Shown one piece after another: positions 20,663 through 31,915 of a DNA stretch of 64,000 nucleotides. Position numbers and translations under genes: made by a program. Within the stretch, counting starts at the first letter, position 1. Each line of letters begins with the position of its first letter. The notes beneath the pieces are model-generated. The model was not told the origin of the DNA. It saw only the letters and a list, made by a program, of their open reading frames with translations, and searched no databases. Source of the DNA: Trifolium pratense (Eukaryota > Streptophyta > Magnoliopsida > Fabales > Fabaceae); assembly GCF_020283565.1 (NCBI RefSeq), contig NC_060059.1, positions 14,205,501 through 14,269,500 of the forward strand, written 5' to 3'.

Positions 20663-21379
20663 GGTGTCTTCTTCATCATATTTTTTTTTAATGATTTATT
20701 TAAATTTTTGCAGGAACTTTCATCACCAACTTTTGTCTTCTAATTAATTTGGAGGGGGATGTTCTCTCTCATTCTTTGTTATATTTCATATTCATTTGAT
20801 TGAATATAGTTAGTGTACTACATGCTTCAATCTGTTTCATCTCTTCATCATTTTGGATTAAATATAAAAACAAAAACCTCCTTCAAGTATGAAACTAACA
20901 TAAGAAATGTTGTTTTTATATTTAATTTATTGAGTTATCGGTACTATTTTGGATGGTCATTGGTTGTGTATATAAATTAGAAGTGGTATATATTTGTTAT
21001 TCGAATCAATGGAAAAACTTCCATACTGCCTTTAGGCATAGATTTAGGTGTGTTTGTTCAATTCCCTTTTCTCTATTTTTTTTTATATCAAAATTATGTG
21101 GAGTTGAAATTATTTTTTATGGATTTATTTTAAGTAAAACAAACATGATTTGAATTTATGTAGCTGAGTTACTCATAATTTTTATGTCAATTTTCAGGCT
21201 AATGACTCCAACATGAAAAACTCTCCAATTTTAAAGAATTACTTTCGGTTAGTGATTGGTAATATTTCTCTTTTCACCAAATTGATGAATGATGCTCTGC
21301 TGATTTGCTATTTTGTAGTCACAACAACATATCTATTTTCTTAAGTGAACACACCTGTTGTTTGATTCTAGAAAAACTC
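20663..21379. other. Intergenic DNA, related to 7796-8310
   Basis: No gene recognised. Carries the second copies of the blocks listed for 7777-8389. Confidence 0.45.
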
Positions 21380-21384
21380 TGATC

Positions 21385-21800
21385 ATTAGATGTGTGGACA
21401 GGGAATGGTTAGGAGAGTTCTCAAAATATATTGGGAGGTGCAATGTCGTTGTTGCAGAGTTATGGGGCGTGCTTGAAGGTTTAAAGCTGGCCGGAGATTA
21501 AGGGTTCGCTAAGATAAAGGTGTGCCTGGATTCATCAGTTGTCATCTCCACATCCAAAATGTAGGTGGTGGAAATGTCATGGGGCATAGGTTGGTTCAAC
21601 AATTTCGTCAAAGGAAGGATCTTGAATGGGCAGAAGAATTTTTTTGGTGAAGATGGCCTTGCTAATATGTCCTTTAACTTAGAAGACGAGTTCTCTCTCT
21701 TTGAAGTGTATCCGGAAGAAGAAATTAAGGATCGCTTTGACGCTGATGTGTTGGGAGTCAAGACTCCCTGTCTAGTTAATTTAATTTGCAGTTTTTCCTT
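21385..21800 (+). pseudogene. LINE 3' end: RNase H-domain remnant
   Basis: Plus-strand reading gives DREWLGEFSKYIGRCNVVVAELWGVLEGLKLA and, after an in-frame stop, GFAKIKVCLDSSVVIST. After a frame change it ends in LANMSFNLEDEFSLFEV and DADVLGVKTPCLVNLI. This is the same RNase H plus tail layout as the LINE at 34024-36369 (GQWLGGFSHHLGRCN, ADVMGITTPRVISL). It is 5'-truncated and has stops and frameshifts. Confidence 0.8.
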
Positions 21801-23577
21801 TTCTTGTGCCTCAAATTCTATATATGTCCTCATCTCACTTAATTTTTTTTGTAAAAGTAACACTATTAAACTGGTAATTAGAAGTTGAGATTTTGCATTT
21901 TATAATTTATTTTGCTAGAAATAACTCTCCACATCTTAGAAGTTTAATTTTAGCCACAATGCTTTCTTTTTGTCATATGATATCTCTATTGTGTGAGGAA
22001 TAGAAAATCTTGATTTTAATTTTGTTTTTTATTTGTAGCCTCTAGATTGAATGTATGTTTCAGGAGCATGGCAAATGCCTTTGGAGCATGTTCAATATTT
22101 CTTGTGACATACAAACATTTTAAAATTCCATTTTACAATAAAATCAGAGCATGCTGAATTTTTAGATTTCCTTGATCTAATAATGGTGCTTATAGATCTG
22201 ATCTTTATGTGGTAGAAATTTGAGAAATATAGCTAGAAGTTGCAGGTCTGTTAAACTTGGAGATATAACTTAGTATGCAAAGAAAAAGGAATTAATGCTA
22301 CATTTTATAAATTGTAGCACTCTTTCTCTATTATGTGCTTTAATATTCCTTTAGCCTTAAACATTCATCAGTGATTCTAATTGGGATTCCTTCCCATCCT
22401 CTTGTTGGTCAACAATATTACTGCATACTTCTTGACTCATCCTTAATTTCTTGCGATCAAAGAAACAAACATGACCTCCCTCTCAATCTTCTTCCAAATG
22501 GAATATTGTGCTCTAGCCTCAGCAACATGCGAGCTTCAATGATCCAATGGAGATTCAACTTTCACTTGAAATACCAACGGTTGGGTGGAAATAGTTATAT
22601 TTTCTATTTATTTTAGTCCAATTAAATATACGAATTTTATTTTTAGTCTTTTTAAAAAATTTCTTCGAACTTTTAGCATGAGACATAAACTTTTATAAAA
22701 AAAAATAAAATTAATATATTTAAACACCAAAACTTTATTTAATCATATTTTAATATGAAAATATTTAACTTCTAAAATATCACCAAGCACCACATGTCTT
22801 CAAACAGAAAAAAAATGATATATGATATCACCTGCAATTAAATTTTTTAATTGCAACGTGTAAAAAAAATGATTTTGTGCCAAAGCTTCACAAAACTACA
22901 ATGTGAAACTAAAAATAAATAAAAAAGAAAGGAAAACATGTGGCAGGAGGGAATTGATACACATCATAGACAATAAATAAGGCGCGTAAGCTAGGCGAGA
23001 AGTTCAGAAGTTCAATTTTGTGGCTTCTTCTTTTTCTATTTTTCTTCATTAATATTATTCCGGTAAAATATTACAGAATAGTAAAAAAAAAATTTATTTT
23101 TCTATGTAGGGATAGAAAAAAAAAAATTATCTCTTTACCCCAACATATTCTTATTACATTCCTCCGTTCCTTTTTTTCCCATGTGCAGTTCCCTTTCTTC
23201 TTGGATTTGGATCAAGTCAAGGCATTTGGCCCACGTTTTCTTCTTTCATTGGGCCAGCTTTGGTTTGTTTTCTATTCACACCATTACACTAAAACACCTA
23301 TCGATAATATTTGTTCTCAAGCATAAACCTGTTTAGTTGAAAAGAAAGAAAAAAAACTACACAACATATTATTTTAATAGAGAAAAATATTTAATTGACT
23401 CGATAAATAAAAAATTATAATTTATTAAAATGATTCTAAATTAAACACTGAACTAAAAATATTATATTAAAAACTTAATTAAAAAGACTCTAAAAATAAT
23501 GACTAATGACAACTCATCAGGCCACATTTGTTTCCTTTACTACTTTTGAATATTGTCTTGTCACCCGAGATGTTAAC
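21801..23577. other. AT-rich intergenic DNA
   Basis: Only short ORFs without recognisable motifs. Nothing further seen. Confidence 0.5.
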
Positions 23578-23585
23578 CTGGTAGA

Positions 23586-23676
23586 CAGGGGCGGACCCAG
23601 ACACAAATAACTGGTGTGGCTAAAATTTTTAGGCACTATCGGAGAAAAAAATTCATTGAAATTTAGTTAAACAGCA

Positions 23677-23761
<85 letters not shown>

Positions 23762-24536
23762 CGTGCGCGCGTGCGTGCGTGCGCGCGCGCGTGCGTGCGC
23801 GCGCGCGTGTGTGTGTGTGGGATTTACTAATACAACATGTATATCCATAAAAAAAAAAATCTATAATCTATAAAATTTCTATTAAAAAATAAAACCAAAC
23901 TATATAAAAAAATCACAATTTCTGTTCGAATAAAAAAAATACTATAACTGTTAAATCATGCATATCATTATTGTTAAGAGTCTTCACAAGATCCTACCTT
24001 GGACCAAAATATATATAGAATACAAAATTATACTAACTTACACTTTATTTTGATAGGCTAATTCAATTAGTTTATAACTTATTAATTTTTATTCCAATTT
24101 AACCCATATTATCTTACTTCAAAAAATTAAATAGTAATTATGTCATTTCATATTTATATTCCAGTTTAATCGATAATTTTACCCAATATTACAAACTCAA
24201 TTAGTTATTCATTTTTTTACCAAACAAAGTTAAAGTTAATTATTATAAAATTAAACTATATAAATTAAAATAATACTTTACGTATAATGCAAGACTTGAA
24301 ATCATTAATAATAGACTACGAACTAATATTTGCACTAGTACTTAAACTAATATGTACGAGGGACTTACAGTATCAATAATAAACTCTAAACTAATATTTA
24401 TATTAATACTTGCACGAATATGTATATAAAATGACTTAAAATCATTTATAAAATATATATTTATTTTTTATAGGAAACAAATTGGCTAGGCTGGTGTGGC
24501 TATAGCCACACCAAGCCTTGAAGAGGTCCGCCCCTG
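23586..24536. mobile_element. Non-autonomous hAT transposon (951 bp)
   Basis: TIRs CAGGGGCGGACC and GGTCCGCCCCTG, with a nearby matching GGTGTGGCT block on each side. A perfect 8-bp target duplication CTGGTAGA lies at 23578-23585 and 24537-24544. No transposase. Contains the compound microsatellite at 23681-23819. Confidence 0.9.
23681..23819. repeat. Compound (AT)n-(GT)n-(GC/GT)n microsatellite, 139 bp
   Basis: Purine and pyrimidine alternate without a break over the whole tract, passing from AT to GT to mixed GC/GT and back to GT. Such tracts readily adopt Z-DNA or cruciform structure. The minus-strand ORF here is an artefact. Confidence 0.95.
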
Positions 24537-24544
24537 CTGGTAGA

Positions 24545-25002
24545 GTAATTTCTGGATGCATGTAATTGGAATTTAACCTCTACACTCTTACAAAATTTTG
24601 TCCTTTATTACTATTAAGAAGTAAACCAAACCAAAATCTTACCTCCTATTTTGTTTGTTATTACATTTTGTTCACTCTGAAAGGAAAGATTTTTCTCATG
24701 AATCTCATCTATAATGGATGAAGTTTTTGTTTTTTGAAGCATTGTGAAGAAATATTGATTCACCTAAGTAACAAAATCATTTATCAGATGTTTCAATTGA
24801 GATGTGTGGAGTGCTTTTGATTGAAAAGGATACAGATAAAGAAAATAAGTATATGTTTAATTTGATTTAAGGAAAACAAAATTCCAATTTCTTATCGCAT
24901 TTCATTTCACTTCATTTTTTAAATTTTCTTAATTACATCACCAATGAACAAATAAAAATAAAAATACAATTCAAATAATTTTATTTATTTATTTATAATC
25001 AC
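24545..25002. other. Intergenic DNA downstream of the RING gene
   Basis: AT-rich, no motif recognised. Confidence 0.5.
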
Positions 25003-25308
25003 TTATTCTAAAATGTCTACTTTACAACTAGAGCACGTGTCACGGTGTAATATGACATGGGACATACATTCCTCACAGAATATATGTCCACATGGTAAGG
25101 CGGAATATGTTTGTGTGTTTGTAAACTCCTCCAAACACACAACACATTCCGCCTGACCAAACTGAGGAGGGTCAGAAGTATCATATATTGACACTCTTAC
25201 CCTCTCTCGTCGGGCTGAATAACGTGATTGTCGAGCTTTTTTTTCTTTTCTATGATTGCAAAAGTCTCTTATAATAATAACTCCCCAAAATATTAAAAAT
25301 CCTAACAT
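25003..25308 (-). CDS. Small membrane-anchored RING-finger protein, probable E3 ubiquitin ligase
   Basis: The first ATG in frame is at 25308, giving 101 aa. The N-terminus is hydrophobic (LGFLIFWGVIII), a likely membrane anchor, followed by a basic stretch (RKEKKARQSRYSARRERVR). The C-terminal RING has C-V-V-C, then C-G-H-I-F-C-E-E-C, then C-S-S-C: spacing CX2C-X14-CXH-X2-CX2C-X10-CX2C, the C3HC4 (RING-HC) order. RING domains recruit ubiquitin-charged E2 enzymes. The frame continues upstream for about 15 more hydrophobic codons to a TGA without an ATG. The original start may be lost or lie across an unseen intron. It could be a functional short gene or a fragment. Confidence 0.65.
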   Translation of the reverse strand: MLGFLIFWGVIIIRDFCNHRKEKKARQSRYSARRERVRVSIYDTSDPPQFGQAECVVCLEEFTNTQTYSALPCGHIFCEECMSHVILHRDTCSSCKVDILE

Positions 25309-25765
25309 TGCTAGTCCCAAAATCCCTAATACTATCCCTAATACTATTTCATTTCAAATAAGTTGGTCCATAAAATTTCTAAAATAAGTTATTATTTTGA
25401 GCAAATATGCAGCAATATGGTTCTTTAATTTGATCAAAGCATTTTTTAAGTTTCTCAAGAACACCAAAAAAAAAAAGTAATGCATAATCAAAATTAATGC
25501 AACAAAAAAAAACACATTAAATAACACAGAAGACCAAATTTTTATAATTAAGTGAGTTAATAAAGCAACTGAATATAAAATAAAAAATCTAAATAATTAA
25601 TTGAAATGAAAAACACAACTATCACACGCATAAATCTTAAAAATTAATCCATATGACTTGTCATATATAAAGATCTTATATAAATGTTGTAATATTTCAT
25701 CACATACATGGACACTAGTTATACTACATTGATAAAGCAGCAAAGTAAATTTTGGAGTCAATAAT
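25309..25765. other. Intergenic DNA upstream of the RING gene
   Basis: AT-rich. No TATA or second exon could be assigned with confidence. Confidence 0.4.
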
Positions 25766-26501
25766 TAACAAGTCATTAGATTTTTTACTTACCTTGTTAT
25801 ATTTTCATTCCTACCTATAAAATTTTAGGGGCACTAGTTTTTATTTTTTTTTACTTATTGCGTGTATGCGCATGCGTGTGTGCGTTTGTATGTGTTAAAA
25901 TAAATAAATTTATTAATTATTATAAATTTATTAATTATTATAACTAAATTTTAAAATAAACTCAGACTCTTATGATCTTGACAGTGAAATTAATTTAAGG
26001 AATGAAAATTTTCCAGAGAGATTCTAACAATTGAAAGTATAATCTTGTGTGTCTGTATCAAGCTCGGGGTTGTACTAGTTTGAGGCCTTTTGGTGTGTTT
26101 TCAAGTGTGCTTGTCTGTTTTGTCTTCTTAATTATGGTTTGACGATTTTTTATTTTTATGTTTTATTGGAATACAATAGGGAATGAAGGAAGTAATTATA
26201 TAATAAGAAAACGTGTGTATGACGAATAAGTATTAACGTTTGTTCTCACATTTGCAGATGGGCAATCCTCTTATGGAGTTTACCAAGGATTATAATTCTA
26301 GGGACGAATTTGTATGGTCCCATGGGGTGATATCCGTGGAGACATATGGAATGTTGCAGACTATCTGCAACTATGCCCAAATTATGAGGAAATGAGACAC
26401 TTGGTCCCTTTTGTAAGGATGTGTTTCGTCAATTTACCCAAGAGGTAGGAGGATATGTATATACATATACTTTTTTAAAAATTGTCTCTTTATTAAGTAA
26501 A
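25766..26501 (+). repeat. Tandem duplication, copy 1
   Basis: Closely matches 27410-28141, at an offset of about 1640 bp. It includes intron sequence with GT-rich repeats and one serine-carboxypeptidase-like exon. Confidence 0.85.
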
Positions 26502-27280
26502 TAGATCAAATATTGACCAACTTCAGTGGACATGTTGGTCGTTTTGTGAATTCGTTCAATATTATTGAAGACGTTTGTCTCCCGTCCATCGTCTTTCAAT
26601 CTGGTTTTTCTTTTGTTTTTCTGTTAATTTTCTCATGTTTCAATTCCTTTCATCTCATATCTGGTGTAGGATGATGGAGAGAAGAGAGATGTATGTGTGG
26701 AGGGTGAAACCTCCTGATACATGAACCGTGGAGAACTGCGTGAAGCAATTTATACAAAGCTGGTGGGGATCACCAAGTGGACGACAGTTAGTAAGTAAGT
26801 GATTTTTGTATTGTTTTTGAAAACTGTATTTTTATAATCTCAAAATATTTATTGTTATAAAAGTTTAATAAATAAAATCTATATTTTTAAAATAAAATGT
26901 TATTAAACAAGTTTTTTCATTTTCTCTTCTCTCAAATAATTTTCAATAAAAAAAATATTATATATCAAGTAGTAGCTTCTATTTTATTTTCTTCTTAAAA
27001 ACCATTTTCTTTTGTTACAGTGTCCTCTACAACCGGAGGAATTTAGAAGATCCGATGATATCTCTACTTGGGAGACTTGTTGAGTCCGGAGTAAGAGTAA
27101 TGGCTTATAGGTTAGGTAGTTTTTTTTAAAAAAATTCCTCCAACGTCATAGTTAATTACATTGTCGTTACATTCATATCACTAAGTAAGACTATTTTTGT
27201 ATGTAGTGGAGACCAAGATTTGCTCATTCCATTAATAGGGACACATTCTCTTTTGCAAGGATTGACCAACGATATTGGGC
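26258..27280 (+). pseudogene. Serine carboxypeptidase-like (SCPL) pseudogene, copy 1
   Basis: Exon-like pieces with splice sites, in order. At 26258-26444: GNPLMEFTKDYNSRDEFVWSHG, with an 8-bp deletion after IMR that shifts the frame. About 26668-26792: DVCVEGETS, then an in-frame TGA, then YMNRGELREAIYTKLVGITKW. About 27021-27109: NRRNLEDPMISLLGRLVESG. About 27207-27279: GDQDLLIPLIGTHSLLQGL, with the catalytic-Asp motif. SCPL proteins are vacuolar/secreted alpha/beta-hydrolases (peptidases or acyltransferases). The catalytic Ser region and the final His exon are absent. The deletion, stop and missing ends make it non-functional. Confidence 0.85.
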
Positions 27281-27409
27281 AGTGAGTACTATAGATCTTT
27301 GTTTGACGGACCATCGGTATATATTTAAATATTTTTGTTCTTTTGGTGATATGTTAATCAATTTTTGGCAAACATTGTAATATAGTAAGTCCCGGTAAAA
27401 AAAACAATT

Positions 27410-28141
27410 TAACAAGTCATTAGATTTTTTACTTACCTCATTATATTTTCATTCCTAACTTTAAAATTTTAGGGGCACTAATTTTTGTTTTTTTTTTTAC
27501 TTATTGCGTGTATGCACATGCGTGCACTCGTGCGTGTGTGCGTCCATATGTGTTAAAATAAATAAATTTATTAATTATTATAACTAAATTTTAAAATAAA
27601 CTCAGACTCTTATGATATTGACAGTGAAATTAATTTAAGGAATGAAAATTTTCCAGAGGGATTCTAACAATTGAAAGTATAATCTTGTGTGTCTGTATCA
27701 AGCTCGGGGTTGTACTAGTTTGAGGCCTTTTGGTGTGTTTTCAAGTGTGCTTGTCTGTTTTGTCTTCTTAATTATGGTTTGACGATTTTTTATTTTTATG
27801 TTTTATTGGAATACAATAGGGAATGAAGGAAGTAATTATATAATAAGAAAACGTGTGTATGACGAATAAGTATTAACGTTTGTTCTCACATTTGCAGATG
27901 GGCAATCCTCTTATGGAGTTTACCAAGGATTATAATTCTAGGGACGAATTTTTATGGTCCCATGGGGTGATATCCGTGGAGACATATGGAATGTTGCAGA
28001 CTATCTGCAACTATGCCCAAATTATGAGGGAAGCTATAAATGAGACACTTAGTCCCTTTTGTAAGGATGTGTTTCGTCAATTTACCCAAGAGGTAGGAGG
28101 GTATGTATATACATATACTTTTTAAAAAATTGTCTCTTTAC
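27410..28141 (+). repeat. Tandem duplication, copy 2
   Basis: Second copy of 25766-26501; the similarity ends abruptly at ATTGTCTCTTTA, where MULE-derived sequence begins. Confidence 0.85.
27898..28092 (+). pseudogene. SCPL exon fragment, copy 2
   Basis: One exon, GNPLMEFTKDYNSRDEF to FRQFTQEV, without the 8-bp deletion of copy 1. The expected next exons are missing, because a MULE transposase remnant follows instead. Confidence 0.8.
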
Positions 28142-28527
28142 AAGGGACTCCGGAGAATTTGAAGTAGAAGAGTTGGCAAATCCACAAACCGGTAGACGAG
28201 CAATGACATGCAAGGTCAATTTAAATACTTGGTGGTGTGATTGTGGAGAATTTCAAGCACTCAGATATCCTTGTTCACATGTGATTGCACCGTGTGTCTA
28301 TTGCAATGTTAATTGTGGTGCTTATATTGACCCAATTTACACACTGGACTACATCTATAAAGTTTATAGGCATGAATTTCATCCTCTTGGAAGCGAAGAA
28401 TAGGGGTAGACCAAATACAACTAGAATACATAACGAGATGGATGTAGTTATACCCAACAAAAAAAGAAAATGTGGTTTATGTGGCACTGAGGGACATAAA
28501 AGAAATAATTGTTCCAATAAAGAGTGA
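28142..28527 (+). pseudogene. MuDR/MULE transposase C-terminus remnant
   Basis: First frame: FEVEELANPQTGRRAMTCKV, then a SWIM zinc finger CDCGEFQALRYPCSH (CxC...CxH) and the usual DYIYKVYRHEFHPLG tail. After a frameshift near 28390 the second frame gives NRGRPNTTRIHNEMD and a zinc knuckle CGLCGTEGHKRNNC. This order is typical of plant MULE transposases. The N-terminal DDE catalytic domain is missing. Confidence 0.85.
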
Positions 28528-28620
28528 ATGTTTAAATATAGTTTCTATGTCTTAAAAATTATTAATGTTTGCAATGTTTAATCTTTTATTGTCTTAGTTT
28601 ATATAAAAAAAACAAAAAAA

Positions 28621-28649
28621 GTAAATCGTACATCGTATATACGACTTAC
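28621..28649. repeat. Imperfect hairpin 1
   Basis: GTAAATCGTA pairs with TACGACTTAC (one mismatch) around a 9-base loop. Confidence 0.7.
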
Positions 28650-28673
28650 CTATTTTTTTTTAAAAAAAAACCT

Positions 28674-28704
28674 TGAAAGTCGTCAATGGCAGTGACGACT
28701 TTCA
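28674..28704. repeat. Perfect hairpin 2
   Basis: Arms TGAAAGTCGTCA and TGACGACTTTCA (12 bp, perfect), loop ATGGCAG. Shares the AAGTCGT core with hairpin 1. Confidence 0.85.
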
Positions 28705-29471
28705 TTAAAAATTGAAAAAAATCAAAGTCGTCCCACTCATTTATGAAAACCAAATGAAAATCAATACTAGTTTACAGAATAAAATTTAGTCAATTACTCT
28801 CGTGCACTAGATTAAAAAAATGGAGTCAGAGCATAGTACAAGGTTGAGGAAGATCCTGACACGGTGGAGTCCGTGGAGAAAGGAGCCAGAGCGGAGTACA
28901 AGGTTGACGATGACGAGGATTGAACCTTAGAGAGGGAAAAGGGGAGCAGGAATGAATGTTTTGAGTGGGGAAAAGATTTATGTGAGGTGGTTCAGAATTT
29001 TCTGTGTTATGATGTTCTACCAGACTACCATGTAAGAGGTAACTGATACTTGAACAAAGACAAAATATACACAACTGTGGAAGTGACATTACTTTTTGAA
29101 GGACACAAAACTTGTGCTAAAATAATAAACATTTCCTGCAATGCAGTTACTGATATCATAAAACATTAAGAAACAACATGAATATCAATTACATTGAATT
29201 TCACAAATCACAATGAAGAAAAGAGTTGTGCGCTTATTAAATCAAAGATTGAGACTAAAAACAAATGATTTAGAACTTCTAGTGCAAGTAAACCACCTCA
29301 AGCGCCGACAAGTGCTTTAAAAAAGGTGATATAAATAAAATACATCAACGATTCTGATCTTTGCATAAATAACCTGCAAAGAGCTAATAACCATGATACA
29401 GAACTCTATTAAGCTGCAATATAAAGCCAACCCTTTTCCTGAAACATTTACTTGACTGCTACTGCCATGAA
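28705..29471. other. Intergenic DNA and probable 3' UTR of the epimerase gene
   Basis: No ORF with recognisable motifs. The part nearest 29472 is likely 3' UTR. Confidence 0.45.
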
Positions 29472-31914
29472 TTAACCACTCTCTTTGCCGTCTGCGGCCC
29501 GAAGTGAGCCTAATTGAACTGGAGCTTGGGTTTGCACCACTTTTGATGATCCATATCCTGATGTATCAATACCTTGAGCATTCTCCTTTTCAAGCTGCTC
29601 CTTAATCCAGATGTATGTAATCCTCAAACCATCCTACAATATCAAAATTCAGATACTGCGGTAAGTATACAAAGAATTATGTGGATGTTCATGGTCTCAA
29701 ATATAAGCAATAAATCAGTCTTATTTGGTAGTCCTAACTAACTATATAACCAAAATCCAACTAGTTTTTATATTTAATGCTATTATTCTTAAAATACCCT
29801 TCAAATGAAAAAAGTTCTCAAACAAAATTAAAGGAAAACAAATGGTTGTTTAGGAAATGAAATTATTATTTTGATTACATCAAGAAAACTTAATGAGATT
29901 AACTACTATCCTTAATATATGTCTAGTCAATTACAGTAATTTTGTTTATAATTGAGACCGGATGGAGTAGAGAACGATGTCAGTTAGAATTTTATCAATG
30001 TGAAGAAAACCTAAACATTTCATTACTCTTTCTTGATGAAGACAAAGGAAGCAAATGAGTGAGTCATTGTATAGAACAACAAACTGAAATGGGTGCAGTT
30101 GGCCTATGAGACGACTGTTCATCGGACAGCAAACTGAACTTTGAGTATAATACATAAAGAAGGAATAGGAAGGTGATTTTCACTCGATGAAATTATTAAT
30201 ACCTTCAACTTCATTGTTGGAGCCCAGCCAAGTTTCTCTTTTATAAGTGTATTGTCTGAGTTACGACCACGAACACCTTCTGGACCTGGAATGTGATGGA
30301 TAGGAGTCTTCTTGTTGTCAAAACCAAGAACAATCTCAGCCATTTCATTCATGCTGACCATTTCATCACTTCCAATATTTACCGGCTCACGGAAGTCGGA
30401 TTTAGTCAGTCTAAACACAACAATAAACCAAAATGTCAAGTCTCATCATAGGATTCTAATAAACTTTTAAAATAAAAGATAAAACAATTGCTTCATAAAG
30501 ACCATATCATCTTCCCTATCAAACCAGTTACGGCAAATACTAAATTACACGAAAGCAGTAATCCCTCTTATAGCCATTTAATCCAATAATGTTGATGGAG
30601 TGAGCTAATTGGATTTTGCGAAGAAACTTTTTTAATGAAATTGACAACTACTTAGAATAACTAATACATGAAAAGTTTACTTTAATGGTTCTGTTTACAT
30701 CAATCATAGAAATCATAAGCTCAAAATTCTAATTCAACAAGAGAAACCATACATAGAAGACATGAATAAAGCGGGATAAGCCGCACAATCAAAGAAGACC
30801 TACCTAAGCACACCTTCAACACACTCATCAATGAAGGTGAATGACCGTGTCTGTAAACCATCTCCCCACATCTCGAATTTGTCTGTGGATGTGATTGCTT
30901 TACGACAAAAAGCAGCAGGAGCCTTTTCCCTTCCACCTGTATCGCAAAACGACAAACTCTTTAAATCCAAAAGCTCGCCAAAATTAAAGACAAATACCAA
31001 TTTACTCATTTGGAAAATATGAAACAACCAAAATTTGCAATTCAGTCAAGAACAACATGCCTTTCCATGTCCCGAAAGGACCATATATGTTATGGAACCT
31101 CCCAATGCGGCACTCAATTCCAAAATCTTTGTTATAGTGCTTGCATATCTCCTCTGTTGCAAGCTTCTCTAGCCCGTACGCATCTTGTGGCTAAACACAT
31201 TCATCAAACCGAACACATCAATCCCAGTCATAATGTAAAAATTAAGAACCAACATTCATCAAACAAAAAGAGGTCGCTAACAAACCTCAGCAGGCCATGC
31301 ATCAGACTCCTTCAAGCTCACATTAGTAGTTTCCAACTGTTTAAATTCAGGGTAGATACAAGCACTCGAGGCATAAAAGAACCTGAAAAAAACACGTTTT
31401 TGCAATTGACGTCAGTAAAGTACATCATATAATCGAAACAAACATAACATCACAATATTTGTTCGGTTATATAGGTCCAAACACACGATGTAAAGGACAC
31501 TAACCTCTTAATGCCATTAATCCTAGCAGCCTCAATCATATTGAAACTAATCATAGTGTTATTATACATAATAACAGAATGATTGGACTGAATAAAACCC
31601 ATTCCACCCATATCAGCGGCAAGATTGAAAACATGGTCAACCCCTTTCGTAACTGTTAAACAGTTATCCATGACCCTAAGATCAACAAGATGGAATTCAT
31701 CACAGAACATATCCTCAGTCATGTGCTCATTCTTCTTCCAATCAGAAGCAATAATGTAATGTCCCTCGGTCTTAAGGCGACGCGCTAAGTGAGACGCAAT
31801 AAAACCCCCGGCACCAGTGATTGAAATTTTAAGTTTTTCTGATGGCCAATAAGGCTCTCTCTCAAGATTCTCATAGGTGTATTCTCCATAGTTAGTTTTC
31901 CCAGTACTTCCCAT
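29472..31914 (-). CDS. GME: GDP-mannose 3,5-epimerase, six coding exons, 379 aa
   Basis: Cytosolic NAD-dependent enzyme converting GDP-D-mannose to GDP-L-galactose (and GDP-L-gulose), feeding ascorbate and cell-wall synthesis. Exons (minus): 31914-31505, 31382-31286, 31190-31061, 30936-30804, 30410-30203, 29633-29472; total 1140 bp with no break. The SDR NAD-binding motif GAGGFIASHLA lies near residue 35. Catalytic residues fall at the positions known for the Arabidopsis enzyme: Cys145 in SSACIYPE, Tyr174/Lys178 in DAYGLEK, Lys217 in GGREKAPAAF. The C-terminus is GSLRAADGKESG. All introns are GT-AG except the third, which appears to use a GC donor (31060-31059). Length matches the family (about 377 aa). 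Confidence 0.96.
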
Positions 31915-31915
31915 T

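Noticed and set aside
22371..22616. 81-aa ORF in intergenic DNA
   Set aside because: No recognisable motif, no exon partners, AT-rich ending; likely chance.
23663..23848. 61-aa minus ORF of His-Ala-Arg-Thr and Tyr-Ile repeats
   Set aside because: Pure translation of the microsatellite.
28826..29089. 87-aa minus ORF downstream of GME
   Set aside because: Low-complexity Pro/Ser/Cys composition, no motif; probably a chance frame.
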